64,000 nucleotides of DNA from NCBI RefSeq assembly GCF_038419845.1, contig NZ_JBCAQT010000002.1, positions 302,794 through 366,793 of the forward strand. Direction: 5' to 3'. The DNA comes from Marinimicrobium sp038419845. GTDB taxonomy: Bacteria; Pseudomonadota; Gammaproteobacteria; Pseudomonadales; Cellvibrionaceae. Positions 35,624-43,697 of this stretch are shown piece by piece (position 1 is the first letter of the stretch; each line of letters starts with the position of its first letter). A program made the translations under genes and the position numbers. The notes beneath the pieces are model-generated. The model made no database searches. It was not told the DNA's origin and was given only the letters and a program-made list of their open reading frames with translations.

Positions 35624-36109
35624 ATGAAGAAAGCGTTACGTACCATTGAGTTGTTTGCCGGTACGCGCCCGGACGGCCAGCCCATTGTCGAGCAGCTGCC
35701 GGCGATCGAGCTCGATGCCGGGCAGTTACAGCTGGTGCGCTCGCCCGCGTTTGCCCAGGGGATTGCCGGTGGCGATGTGGTCAAGCTCCTGCCGGCCACC
35801 CAGGAGCTCGAACTGGTCAAGCGCAGCGGCAATGTGAGTCTGCGCGTGTTCACCAAAGGCGATATGGCCTCTCTGGCCGACAAGCTGGTTCCGCCGCTGG
35901 AAAAACTCGGGGGTGAGCTGGATCTGAACAACGACCGTATGTTGGTTTTCACGATTCACGTGAGCTGTGGCTTTGAGGCGATTGAGAAAATTCTGGAAGA
36001 CGCGATTGGCAAGGATGAACTCAGCGCCTGGCGCTACGGCAACGTCTACGACCCGGCCGATGGCACCACGCCCCTGAACTGGTGGCAGCCCATATTACAG
36101 CCGGAATAA
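35624..36109 (+). CDS. DUF4265-like protein
   Basis: 161 residues from ATG 35624, with AGGGGAG upstream. Soluble alpha/beta protein without signal peptide: IELDAGQLQLVRSPAFAQGIAGGDVVKLLPATQELELVKRSGNVSLRVFTKGDMASLADKLVPPLEKLGGELDLNNDRMLVFTIHVSCGFEAIEKIL. The AxGIAGGDVV segment and the two-layer pattern match my memory of DUF4265; I could not search. Function unknown. yaaA starts 39 bp downstream on the same strand, so both may be co-transcribed. Confidence 0.6.
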   Translation: MKKALRTIELFAGTRPDGQPIVEQLPAIELDAGQLQLVRSPAFAQGIAGGDVVKLLPATQELELVKRSGNVSLRVFTKGDMASLADKLVPPLEKLGGELDLNNDRMLVFTIHVSCGFEAIEKILEDAIGKDELSAWRYGNVYDPADGTTPLNWWQPILQPE

Positions 36110-36148
36110 CGGCGCACTGATACCCTTATTGCCAGAGAACCCGTTGTT

Positions 36149-36922
36149 ATGTTGGTACTGATTTCCCCGGCGAAAACCCTCGACTTTGAGACCGAGCCCG
36201 CCAGCGATCTGGCCACCCAGCCGGATTTTCTCGACGACTCGCAGCAGCTGATTGACGTGCTCAGAAAGCTGGCCCCGCAGGATATCTCCAGCCTGATGGG
36301 CATCAGCGACAAGCTCGGGCAGCTGAACTACGATCGCTTTGCCCAGTGGCAGCCGCCTTTCACGCCGGATAACGCCAAGCAGGCCGTGCTGGCTTTCAAG
36401 GGCGATGTGTACACGGGGCTGGAAGCCGAGCGGTTCAGCCGCAAAGACTTTGAGTTTGCCCAGGAACACCTGCGCATTCTCTCTGGACTTTACGGTCTGC
36501 TTCGACCACTCGATCTGATCCAGCCCTATCGGCTGGAAATGGGCACCAGGCTTGCCAACCCGGGCGGCAACAATCTGTACCAGTTCTGGGGAGATCACCT
36601 GACCCGGGCAATCAACGATCAGCTCGAGCGGGTACCGGGTTCGGTGGTGGTGAACCTTGCCTCCAACGAGTACTTCAAAGCGGTGCAGCCGAAACAGCTG
36701 GAGGCGCGGCTGGTGACTCCGGTATTCAAGGACTGGAAGAACGGTCAGTACAAGATCATCAGTTTTTACGCCAAAAAGGCGCGCGGCATGATGGCCTCCT
36801 ACATCATCCGCAACCGGATCAAAAAAGCCGAGGGGCTCAAGGGCTTTACCGGCGGCGGCTATGCCTACAATGACACCCTGTCGAAGGGTGATCAGTGGGT
36901 TTTCACCCGGGATAGTGAATAA
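36149..36922 (+). CDS. yaaA: peroxide stress protein YaaA (DUF328 family)
   Basis: 257 residues, the family length. It starts MLVLISPAKTLDFE and has ISDKLGQLNYDRFAQW, AVLAFKGDVYTGLEA, LSGLYGLLRPLDLIQPYRLEMGTRL, VVNLASNEYFKAV and the C-terminal FYAKKARGMMASYIIRNRI. The E. coli homologue limits intracellular free iron during H2O2 stress and binds DNA. No signal peptide is seen. It is adjacent to a DUF4265-like gene. Confidence 0.95.
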   Translation: MLVLISPAKTLDFETEPASDLATQPDFLDDSQQLIDVLRKLAPQDISSLMGISDKLGQLNYDRFAQWQPPFTPDNAKQAVLAFKGDVYTGLEAERFSRKDFEFAQEHLRILSGLYGLLRPLDLIQPYRLEMGTRLANPGGNNLYQFWGDHLTRAINDQLERVPGSVVVNLASNEYFKAVQPKQLEARLVTPVFKDWKNGQYKIISFYAKKARGMMASYIIRNRIKKAEGLKGFTGGGYAYNDTLSKGDQWVFTRDSE

Positions 36923-37057
36923 GCGGCGATTTTTAAACTCCGAAACGTTCTTAGTTTGGTGCCGGCTGTTTGTGACTTTACGCGCCGTGCATGGTTAAAA
37001 TGAGAAGTCGGTCACAGTAAATTCTCTGGAACCGCCAGTTCAACAAGGATATGACTT

Positions 37058-37447
37058 TTGGCAGTGAGTAATCGCACTCTCAATCAATTCCTGCACCACC
37101 TGTCACAGGTGGCCCCGGTCAATTACAGACGGATTTTCACCGGAGTGGGGGTTTACCATCAGGGGCATCTGTTCGCACTTGTGGCGGACAACCGGCTCTA
37201 TTTTCGGGTGGATGAGAGTTCCGTCGCCGCCTACCAGGAGCGCGCCATGCCCGCTCTCAAGCCTCAGACCGCCCTCTTTCCGGGCAGTCACTTCTATCAG
37301 TTGCCGGATGAGGTGCTACACAACCCGGCCGAGCTGTTGTTCTGGATGCGGGCGGCCGTCGAGGCCAGTCAGCCCCACTCGGTTGATTCCGGTGCCCTGT
37401 CTTCTTCCCCCCAGTCATCTGGCTCCCGCCACTCGCTCGCCGGCTAG
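37058..37447 (+). CDS. TfoX N-terminal domain protein
   Basis: 129 residues from TTG 37058 (AAGGA about 10 bases upstream); a GTG at 37064 is also possible. Sequence LNQFLHHLSQVAPVNYRRIFTGVGVYHQGHLFALVADNRLYFRVDESSVAAYQERAMPAL matches the N-terminal half of TfoX/Sxy, competence regulators; the C-terminal TfoX domain is missing and replaced by a short serine-rich tail. Such stand-alone domains are common and their role is unknown. The gene lies just before a receiver-domain gene. Confidence 0.8.
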   Translation: MAVSNRTLNQFLHHLSQVAPVNYRRIFTGVGVYHQGHLFALVADNRLYFRVDESSVAAYQERAMPALKPQTALFPGSHFYQLPDEVLHNPAELLFWMRAAVEASQPHSVDSGALSSSPQSSGSRHSLAG

Positions 37448-37546
37448 CAATTCAGGCAGACTCCTGCATTATGTAATACAATTCTGATTGGCTTACCCGG
37501 GGTAACCTGTGTTTGACTCCATTTTTGATTATTGTGAGCATACTTG

Positions 37547-38362
37547 ATGGCACTTCGCATCCTCGTCGTAGACGACGCCAGTTTCATCCGGGATATGGTA
37601 AAAAAACACCTGCGCGAGGGGATCGCCGGGGTTGAAGTGGTGGAGGCGATTGATGGCCACCGCGCCCTGGCGGCGCTGAAAAACCAGACCGTCGATCTGA
37701 TTCTCTCGGACTGGGAAATGCCGAACATGGGGGGAGATGAGCTGCTGGACGTGTTGCGAAAGCAGCCAGAGGGCGCGAACATTCCCTTTGTGATGGTTAC
37801 CAGCCGGGGGGATCGGGGGCACGTGGTCAAGGCCGTGGAAGCCGGCGCCAACGATTATCTGGTCAAGCCCTTCACACCCGAAGAGCTGCTGCGCAAGGTC
37901 AACAAGCAGTTGGCTCGGGTGGGCAAAGTGCCGGAGGCCGGAGCCCATGCCGCCGCCCGGGGAGTGGCGGAGCATTCAGTGAACGTGCTGACCGGGGGGC
38001 GATCGGCCGGCAAGCCGGCGAGTGCCGGTACCGGGGCCCAAGCCAAAAAAGTGAAAGCACGGGCGCAATTACGTTTCGCCAACCGGGGTGAGCCGACGCA
38101 CTGCGTGGTCAGAGAGCTGTCACTGCAGGCGCTGACCGGGTTGATCTCCCGGGCGGAGACGCTGCCCGCGCTGTTTGATCCGGTGGTGGTGGATATCGAG
38201 CCGGACACCGATGACGGTCCCGCGCGCTTGAACGGCTATGTGCACAGTGTGCAGGCCGCTGAAAATGACCCCCAGACACAGATTGTCAGATTGATCATCC
38301 GCTTTGTCGACCAGGACGCGAACAAATACGAAGCGCTGTCACGCTACATAGCGAGAATCTAG
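37547..38362 (+). CDS. CheY-type response regulator with C-terminal PilZ-like domain
   Basis: 271 residues from ATG 37547 (a TTG three bases earlier is less likely). The receiver (about 1-125) shows ILVVDDASFIRDMVKKHL, phosphorylation site LILSDWEMPNMGGDELL, VMVTSRGD and NDYLVKPFTPEELL. After a Gly/Ala/Lys linker the C-terminal about 90 residues (AQLRFANRGEPTHCVVRELSLQALTGLISRAETLP, then FDPVVVDIEPD) have the beta-barrel layout of PilZ, but the RxxxR and DxSxxG c-di-GMP motifs are only partly recognisable, so binding is uncertain. It precedes a GGDEF-EAL gene by 25 bases, so it likely regulates it. Confidence 0.7.
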   Translation: MALRILVVDDASFIRDMVKKHLREGIAGVEVVEAIDGHRALAALKNQTVDLILSDWEMPNMGGDELLDVLRKQPEGANIPFVMVTSRGDRGHVVKAVEAGANDYLVKPFTPEELLRKVNKQLARVGKVPEAGAHAAARGVAEHSVNVLTGGRSAGKPASAGTGAQAKKVKARAQLRFANRGEPTHCVVRELSLQALTGLISRAETLPALFDPVVVDIEPDTDDGPARLNGYVHSVQAAENDPQTQIVRLIIRFVDQDANKYEALSRYIARI

Positions 38363-38387
38363 GTATCGAGTAGACTCGCCGATAATA

Positions 38388-40256
38388 ATGATGAGTGGAT
38401 CCATGTCCTGGCCCATAGAGTTTGTGACTCAACACTACGTGATACTGGCGTACAGCCTGGTGGGCCTGTTGCTCGCCATGGGCATTGGCGTGTGTCTCTG
38501 GTGGCGTTTCAGGGCGATCGCGGCGCATCTGCGCCGGAGTGAGCGTCGCTTTGACCTGCTGGCGGAGGCGAGCGAAATCGGGATTTTTACCTGTGACGAT
38601 GCCTTTGATTACGTCAATCCCGCCATGAGCACCATTACCGGCTACAGCGAGGGGGACCTGTACCAGATGCCGGTCGCGGACCTGTTTGGTTTTGATCCCG
38701 GTCGGGAACTGGGCGGACAACGCGTCGGCGCGTCCTCCCAGGGCGAAACCGTTCCCCGTAAAACCCTGTATCGGGAAACCTTTGTGACCGGCCGTGATGG
38801 CAGGCAGCACTGGTTGCATGTCTCTCTGGTGGTGATGGATGCCCGTCCGGCCCCCCTGTATATGGGCACGGTCTTCGATATTACCGAGCGCAAGCAGATG
38901 GAAGAAGAACTGCGCTATCTGGCGTTCAACGACCCGCTGACCGATCTGCCCAACCGGAAGTTTCTGATGAACCGGCTCGAGGCGCTCTTCCGGGACGCGC
39001 GGCCACTGGTGGGCAAGCCCGGTCGCACCGCGCCGACGTCGTTCGCCCTGATGTTTGTCGATGTCAATCGCTTCAAGAGCATTAACGACAACTTTGGTTT
39101 GAGCCGGGGCGATCAATTGCTGAAGGTGATTGCCCGCCGTATCAAGGCCGCTGTGCCCCGGGCGGTGCTGGTCGCCCGCGTGGGTGGCGATGAGTTTGCC
39201 CTCCTGTTCGAGGACAACGTGGATGCAGCCCTGTTGGAGGATGAGGCGCAGCGGCTGCAGCAGGCGTTTGCCCAGGTCTTCCACCTGGGCGAGCAGGAGT
39301 TTTTTCTCTCGCTCAGTATCGGGGTGGCGCTCTATGATCCTCGCTATCGCGACGGCGAACAGATCTATCGCGATGCCACCATTGCCAAGGATCTGGCCAA
39401 GCGCGCGGGGCCGGGGCGTAGCTGTGTGTTTGACGAGCAGATGCACGCGGCCGAACAGAAGCGCCTGCAGCTCGAGCAGGATCTGCGTCACGCCCTTCGG
39501 TGCGAGCACTTCGAGCTCTTTTATCAGCCCATTGTCACTCTGCCGGACGGGGAGTTCCGGGGCTTTGAGGCGTTGATTCGCTGGCGGCGCGAGGACGGAA
39601 CCCTGGTGTCACCGGGTGAATTCATTCCGCTGGCGGAGGAGACCGGGCTGATCAATCCGCTCGGTGACTGGGTGTTGCAGCAGGCCTGTCGCCAGATCGG
39701 GCGCTGGAACCGCGAGCTACTCGGGCCCCGGGCTTTCTATGTGAGCGTGAATCTCTCCAGTGTCCAGTTTTTCCAGTCGGGCCTGATCGAAACCGTGCGT
39801 CAGGCGCTGGCGCTGCACGGCGTGCGCCCGGGACAGCTGAAGCTCGAGCTCACCGAGAGCATTCTGGCCGACGACAACCCGCAGGTGATCGATCGCATGC
39901 AACACCTGATGGAGATGGGATGCACCATCATGGTGGACGACTTTGGTACGGGCTACTCCTCCCTGAGCTACCTGCAGCGCTTTCCACTGGATGTGCTGAA
40001 AATTGACCAGAGCTTTGTCGCCCGAATCGGGCAGGATACCGGCCTGCACCTGGTGCGGGCGATCATCTCCATGGCCCATGCGCTGGAGCTGGGGGTCATT
40101 GCCGAGGGCATCGAGAGCCCGGAGGTGGCGCAGCAGCTGTCAGAGCTGGGCTGTGAGCTGGGTCAGGGCTACCATTTTTCCCGGCCGGTGCCAGTGCAGG
40201 CGGCGACGGACTATGTCAGCCGCCGTACCGTCCAATCCCAGTCCAGCCTGTTCTGA
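38388..40256 (+). CDS. PAS-GGDEF-EAL sensory protein
   Basis: 622 residues. One membrane helix (about 13-38), then a PAS domain (about 45-165: LAEASEIGIFTCDDAFDYVNPAMSTITGYSEGDL), GGDEF (about 185-355) with FNDPLTDLPNRKFLMNRL and RVGGDEFALLF, and EAL (about 370-620) with FEALIRWRREDG, ELTESILADDN, DDFGTGYSSLSYLQRFPLDVLKIDQSFV and IAEGIES. The catalytic Glu of EAL and the GGDEF loop are intact, but the RxxD inhibitory site is missing before GGDEF. It could act as cyclase, phosphodiesterase or both; the EAL motifs look fully active. The gene follows the receiver-PilZ-like gene and converges with a CPBP gene ten bases further. Confidence 0.93.
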   Translation: MMSGSMSWPIEFVTQHYVILAYSLVGLLLAMGIGVCLWWRFRAIAAHLRRSERRFDLLAEASEIGIFTCDDAFDYVNPAMSTITGYSEGDLYQMPVADLFGFDPGRELGGQRVGASSQGETVPRKTLYRETFVTGRDGRQHWLHVSLVVMDARPAPLYMGTVFDITERKQMEEELRYLAFNDPLTDLPNRKFLMNRLEALFRDARPLVGKPGRTAPTSFALMFVDVNRFKSINDNFGLSRGDQLLKVIARRIKAAVPRAVLVARVGGDEFALLFEDNVDAALLEDEAQRLQQAFAQVFHLGEQEFFLSLSIGVALYDPRYRDGEQIYRDATIAKDLAKRAGPGRSCVFDEQMHAAEQKRLQLEQDLRHALRCEHFELFYQPIVTLPDGEFRGFEALIRWRREDGTLVSPGEFIPLAEETGLINPLGDWVLQQACRQIGRWNRELLGPRAFYVSVNLSSVQFFQSGLIETVRQALALHGVRPGQLKLELTESILADDNPQVIDRMQHLMEMGCTIMVDDFGTGYSSLSYLQRFPLDVLKIDQSFVARIGQDTGLHLVRAIISMAHALELGVIAEGIESPEVAQQLSELGCELGQGYHFSRPVPVQAATDYVSRRTVQSQSSLF

Positions 40257-40266
40257 CGGTAGTCGC

Positions 40267-41106
40267 TCAAAAGGGCCACCACTGGGTCGGGATCTGACCT
40301 TTCTGGATCAGCGCCGCCAGATCCATACTCAACGCCACCCCGGCGTGCACCAGAACCCCGCCCCAGATCGAGCGCGAGCGCAGTGCCAGAATCCCCAGAA
40401 AGAGCCCGAACAGGATGGCCCCGGTGGCCTCCAGCCACAGCTTGGGAAAGTGGATCATCAGGTAGGGCACGCACATGATCCAGATGGCGTTGGCCCCCAG
40501 GGCCGGGCGCAGGGCCCGGAGCATGAAACCGCGAAAGAAAAACTCCAGCACCACAAACTGGCTCAGATACAGCAGCTCCCAGGCGATCAGATCGAACCAG
40601 CTGCGCCCGGCGTCGCGGTAAAACGGGTAGTGATTGACGAAATCCTCGCCCTGACTGACCAGCACCACGAACACCAGAATGGGGCTGAGCAGCAACAGGT
40701 AGCCCGGCCAGTGGCGGTGGGTTTCGCCCCAACGCCAGCCAAAGTCGCCCAGCGGTTCGCGCCAGAACAGGCGGATCACCAGCCAGGGCAGCAGCAGAAA
40801 ACACAGCCAGTGCCAGCTGGTCCACCAGACGTACGACCAGAGCTGAGACCAGCCGGAGTCGAACCAGAGCCGGGTATAGGCGGAGGCCTCCAGTCCGTTC
40901 CGCTGCGCCAGCGCGACCAACAGGGCCTGCAGATTGTAGGAGTGTTTGGCGTAGTGCAGGATCAGCAGACTGACCGAGACGCAGGCCAGGGTGACAAACA
41001 CCCGGCGCAGCGCGTCCGGGCGCGAGAGTGAGTAGGACGGCGGATCCCGATCAATCTGATCCATGACCGTGAGTATCTGTCGGGGGTCGAGCAGTTTGGG
41101 CAGCAT
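40267..41106 (-). CDS. CPBP family intramembrane glutamic protease
   Basis: 279 residues from ATG 41106; an upstream TTG at 41136 or a downstream ATG at 41064 are alternatives and none has a strong ribosome binding site. About eight membrane segments. The CPBP motifs are seen: VVLEFFFRGFMLRAL (Glu-x3-Arg of motif 1), YLMIHFPKLWLEATGAILFGLFLGILA (motif 2 region with His) and WGGVLVHAGVALSMD (motif 3 His). These are the CAAX-processing or bacteriocin-immunity type proteases. The substrate is unknown. It is the last gene in a leftward run starting at the serine hydrolase. Confidence 0.85.
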   Translation of the reverse strand: MLPKLLDPRQILTVMDQIDRDPPSYSLSRPDALRRVFVTLACVSVSLLILHYAKHSYNLQALLVALAQRNGLEASAYTRLWFDSGWSQLWSYVWWTSWHWLCFLLLPWLVIRLFWREPLGDFGWRWGETHRHWPGYLLLLSPILVFVVLVSQGEDFVNHYPFYRDAGRSWFDLIAWELLYLSQFVVLEFFFRGFMLRALRPALGANAIWIMCVPYLMIHFPKLWLEATGAILFGLFLGILALRSRSIWGGVLVHAGVALSMDLAALIQKGQIPTQWWPF

Positions 41107-41169
41107 GAGTGGGAGTGCGGGCCTGTGATTATTCAACGTGGGATTCGGATGGGGGATTAAACCTGAATT

Positions 41170-42303
41170 CTAGCCGACTTTGTAGGGGAGATGCGCCCGC
41201 GCCGCCTCGATGTAGGCCAGCACCTCCTGACCCTCGCGTTCGACAAAGTCCTCCACCGCCGCCTGAAAGGCCGGCTCCGCGAGCCAGTGGTTGGAGACGG
41301 TGGCGGTGGGTTCGAACCCGCGCGCCACCTTGTGCTCGCCCTGGGCGCCGCCATCAAAGCGTTGCAGGCCGAGATCCATCGCGTAATCCAGCCCCTGGTA
41401 ATAGCAGGTTTCAAAGTGCAGGAATTCGTACTCCTCCCGGCAGCCCCAGTAGCGCCCGTACAGGGTGGTAGCGTCTCTGAAAAAGAGCGCGGCGGCGATG
41501 GTCTCGCCCGCCCGTTTGGCCAGAATCATGGTGACGTGATCGGACAGCCGCTCGCCCAGTAGCGGAAAAAAGGCCCGGGTAAGATAGCCGCCCTGCCCGC
41601 TGCGCTTGAGGTAGGTCAGCTGGTACAGCAGATAAAAATTGTCCCAGTCCCCGGCGCTGATGGCCGCGCCCTCGCGCCGCTCGAACACGATGCCCTGCTC
41701 CGCCACCTGACGGCGCTCCTTGCGGATGTTTTTGCGCTTGCGCGAGTTCATCACCGCCAGAAAGTCATCAAAATCGCGATAGCCCCGGTTGTGCCAGTGA
41801 AACTGACAGCCGGTGCGCACCGCGCTGCCGGCTCCGGCCAGCGCTTCGCTCAGGGCCGCCTCGGGAAACAGGCAGTGCCAGCCGGAGGCGCCCAGTGCCA
41901 ACGCCCGCTGGCGCAGCGCTTCGGCCGCCACCGGAGCCCAGGCACTTTCATCGCCGCCCGCCAGTAACCGGGGCCCCTGACAGGGCGTGAAAGGAATGGC
42001 GCTGACCAGTTTGGGGTAGTAATCCAGCCCGTGCTCGGCGTAGGCATTGGCCCAGGCCCAGTCAAACACGTACTCGCCGTAAGAGTGGGTTTTGAGGTAG
42101 GTGGGCATGACCGCGGCCAGCTGGCCCCGGTCATCGAGCAGGGTCAGGTGTTGGGGTTGCCAGCCGCGCCCGGCGCCCAGGCTGCCACTGTCTTCCAGTG
42201 CGGCGAGAAAGGCGTGGCGGGTAAAGGGGTAATCCCGGGGGCTCAGCCGGTCCCACTGCTCGGCGGTGACCGAGTGGATGCTGTCGATAAACTCAACGTT
42301 CAT
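41170..42303 (-). CDS. FemAB/GNAT-like protein, DUF482 family
   Basis: 377 residues, no signal peptide. It begins MNVEFIDSIHSVTAEQWDRL and shows YPFTRHAFLAALEDSGSLGAGRGWQPQHLTLLDD, SYGEYVFDWAWANAYAEHGLDYYPKLVSAIPFTPCQGPRLL, MNSRKRKNIRKERRQVAEQGI and LYGRYWGCREEYEFLHFETCYYQGLDYAMDLGLQRFDGGAQGEHKVARGFEP, the hallmarks of the DUF482 branch of the GNAT superfamily. Related proteins transfer aminoacyl or acyl groups; the acceptor here is unknown. Start codon is eight bases from the preceding hydrolase stop, so it is co-transcribed with it. Confidence 0.85.
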   Translation of the reverse strand: MNVEFIDSIHSVTAEQWDRLSPRDYPFTRHAFLAALEDSGSLGAGRGWQPQHLTLLDDRGQLAAVMPTYLKTHSYGEYVFDWAWANAYAEHGLDYYPKLVSAIPFTPCQGPRLLAGGDESAWAPVAAEALRQRALALGASGWHCLFPEAALSEALAGAGSAVRTGCQFHWHNRGYRDFDDFLAVMNSRKRKNIRKERRQVAEQGIVFERREGAAISAGDWDNFYLLYQLTYLKRSGQGGYLTRAFFPLLGERLSDHVTMILAKRAGETIAAALFFRDATTLYGRYWGCREEYEFLHFETCYYQGLDYAMDLGLQRFDGGAQGEHKVARGFEPTATVSNHWLAEPAFQAAVEDFVEREGQEVLAYIEAARAHLPYKVG

Positions 42304-42311
42304 GGCGGTGG

Positions 42312-43532
42312 CTATCCGTTGGTCGGTGACGGGCCCTGGCGATCAGTTTTGCGCAACAGCGCGGGCGCTTCAATCTGGCGGTAGTAGTCGGCGTACAATT
42401 CCAGGAAGCGGTATACGACCTCGCGCGCGTAGCGGTTCTCCGAGTTGGATAAAAAAACCAGGCCCATCTGTCGCTCCCGGTTGAACAGTACTTCCGTGCG
42501 CGTTCCCTCGACCCAGCCGCCATGGTGAACGAAGTGCTGGTGCTCGGCAAAATCAAAAATGCGCCAGCCCAGGCCGTAGTGAATATTGCTCAGGGCCGGG
42601 TGTGAACGGTAGTGCGCCTGGCGAAAGCTGGTGGCCACCTGGGGGCTGTGAATCTGCTCGAGCAATTCGAGCGGCAGCACATCGGGGCGCTGCCCCAGTT
42701 GCGCCCGGACCCATTGCGCCATGTCGGCTATGCTGGCATTGGCACCGGCGGCGGGCGCCACATTGTAGTAATTGGGGGAGGGCTCCACCGGATGCCAGCG
42801 CCCCCGGCTCTTGATGTGAGGAGTGGCGCGATTGGGGTTCTCGGTAAAGGCCTGCCAGCCAAATGAGGCGGTGTTCATATTCAGGGGCCGGAACAGACGC
42901 CGGGTGGTGTAGTCCTCATAGGTTTCACCGGTGGCGGCCAACAGCAGGTCTCCCACCAGGCTGAAGGCCACGTTCTGATAGCTGTAGCAGGTCTCGGGCG
43001 GGCAGATGAATTCCACTTCGCGAATGCGCTCGGCCACCTCCTGGTAGGGAATATTCGCTTCAATCAGGTTGGTGTAGGCCTGGGGCATGAGCCCGGTGGT
43101 GTGCGAGAGTACGCTCTGCAGAGTAATGCGTTCGCCGTAGTCCGGGTTTTTGAACTGCAGGGTCAGATGCTCACTCACGGGGGTCTGCCACTGGAGATCG
43201 CCCTCGTGCACCGCCACACCGGCCGAGGTGGCGGCAATGGTCTTGGAGACCGAGGCCAGGCGAAATACGGTATCGCGATTGATCGGCTTGCTTCCCCCGG
43301 CGCGGCGTACCCCATAGCCTTTGAGCAACTCGATCTGTCCGTCCGCGATCACCGCCAGGGCGGCACCGGGGATATGGGGCATGATCTCTTCCACCAGGTA
43401 CTGCTCGAGCGCCTGAACGTAGTCCACCGGCCGGTGGGACATGTCATCAGAGGCGGCCGCCGCCCCACAGAAAAGACTGGAAAGCAACAGAGAGTGAAAC
43501 AGATGGGCTGTCAGGTAACGCATTACTGCCAT
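42312..43532 (-). CDS. serine beta-lactamase-like hydrolase (class C type / esterase)
   Basis: About 406 residues with a signal peptide (MAVMRYLTAHLFHSLLLSSLFCGAAAA), so periplasmic. Family motifs: SxxK as LASVSKTIAATS, YxN as YSYQNVAFSLVGDLLL, and HHGGWVEGT near the C-terminus (KTG equivalent). Such proteins are penicillin-binding-protein-like esterases or D-amino-acid amidases and are not necessarily antibiotic-degrading. The start was set at ATG 43532; ATG 43523 is an alternative. Two further genes follow in the same direction. Confidence 0.9.
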   Translation of the reverse strand: MAVMRYLTAHLFHSLLLSSLFCGAAAASDDMSHRPVDYVQALEQYLVEEIMPHIPGAALAVIADGQIELLKGYGVRRAGGSKPINRDTVFRLASVSKTIAATSAGVAVHEGDLQWQTPVSEHLTLQFKNPDYGERITLQSVLSHTTGLMPQAYTNLIEANIPYQEVAERIREVEFICPPETCYSYQNVAFSLVGDLLLAATGETYEDYTTRRLFRPLNMNTASFGWQAFTENPNRATPHIKSRGRWHPVEPSPNYYNVAPAAGANASIADMAQWVRAQLGQRPDVLPLELLEQIHSPQVATSFRQAHYRSHPALSNIHYGLGWRIFDFAEHQHFVHHGGWVEGTRTEVLFNRERQMGLVFLSNSENRYAREVVYRFLELYADYYRQIEAPALLRKTDRQGPSPTNG

Positions 43533-43697
43533 GGTACCAGTTGGACTCGCGGGTGATCGGGAGCGCAGGATAACCGCTATTGGCACAAAAAACACCGGTG
43601 AATCCCGGTGGCTCGGCCGAAGCTGGCTACTCGCTGGCGCCTCCCTTGGTGTTCGAACCGGGGCGTTTGGTTCCCCGCTCGCCCGCGTACTCTCCTG

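Noticed and set aside
42312..43532. Antibiotic-resistance beta-lactamase
   Set aside because: The SxxK/YxN/HxG motifs fit a broad esterase/peptidase family; nothing in the neighbourhood indicates resistance.
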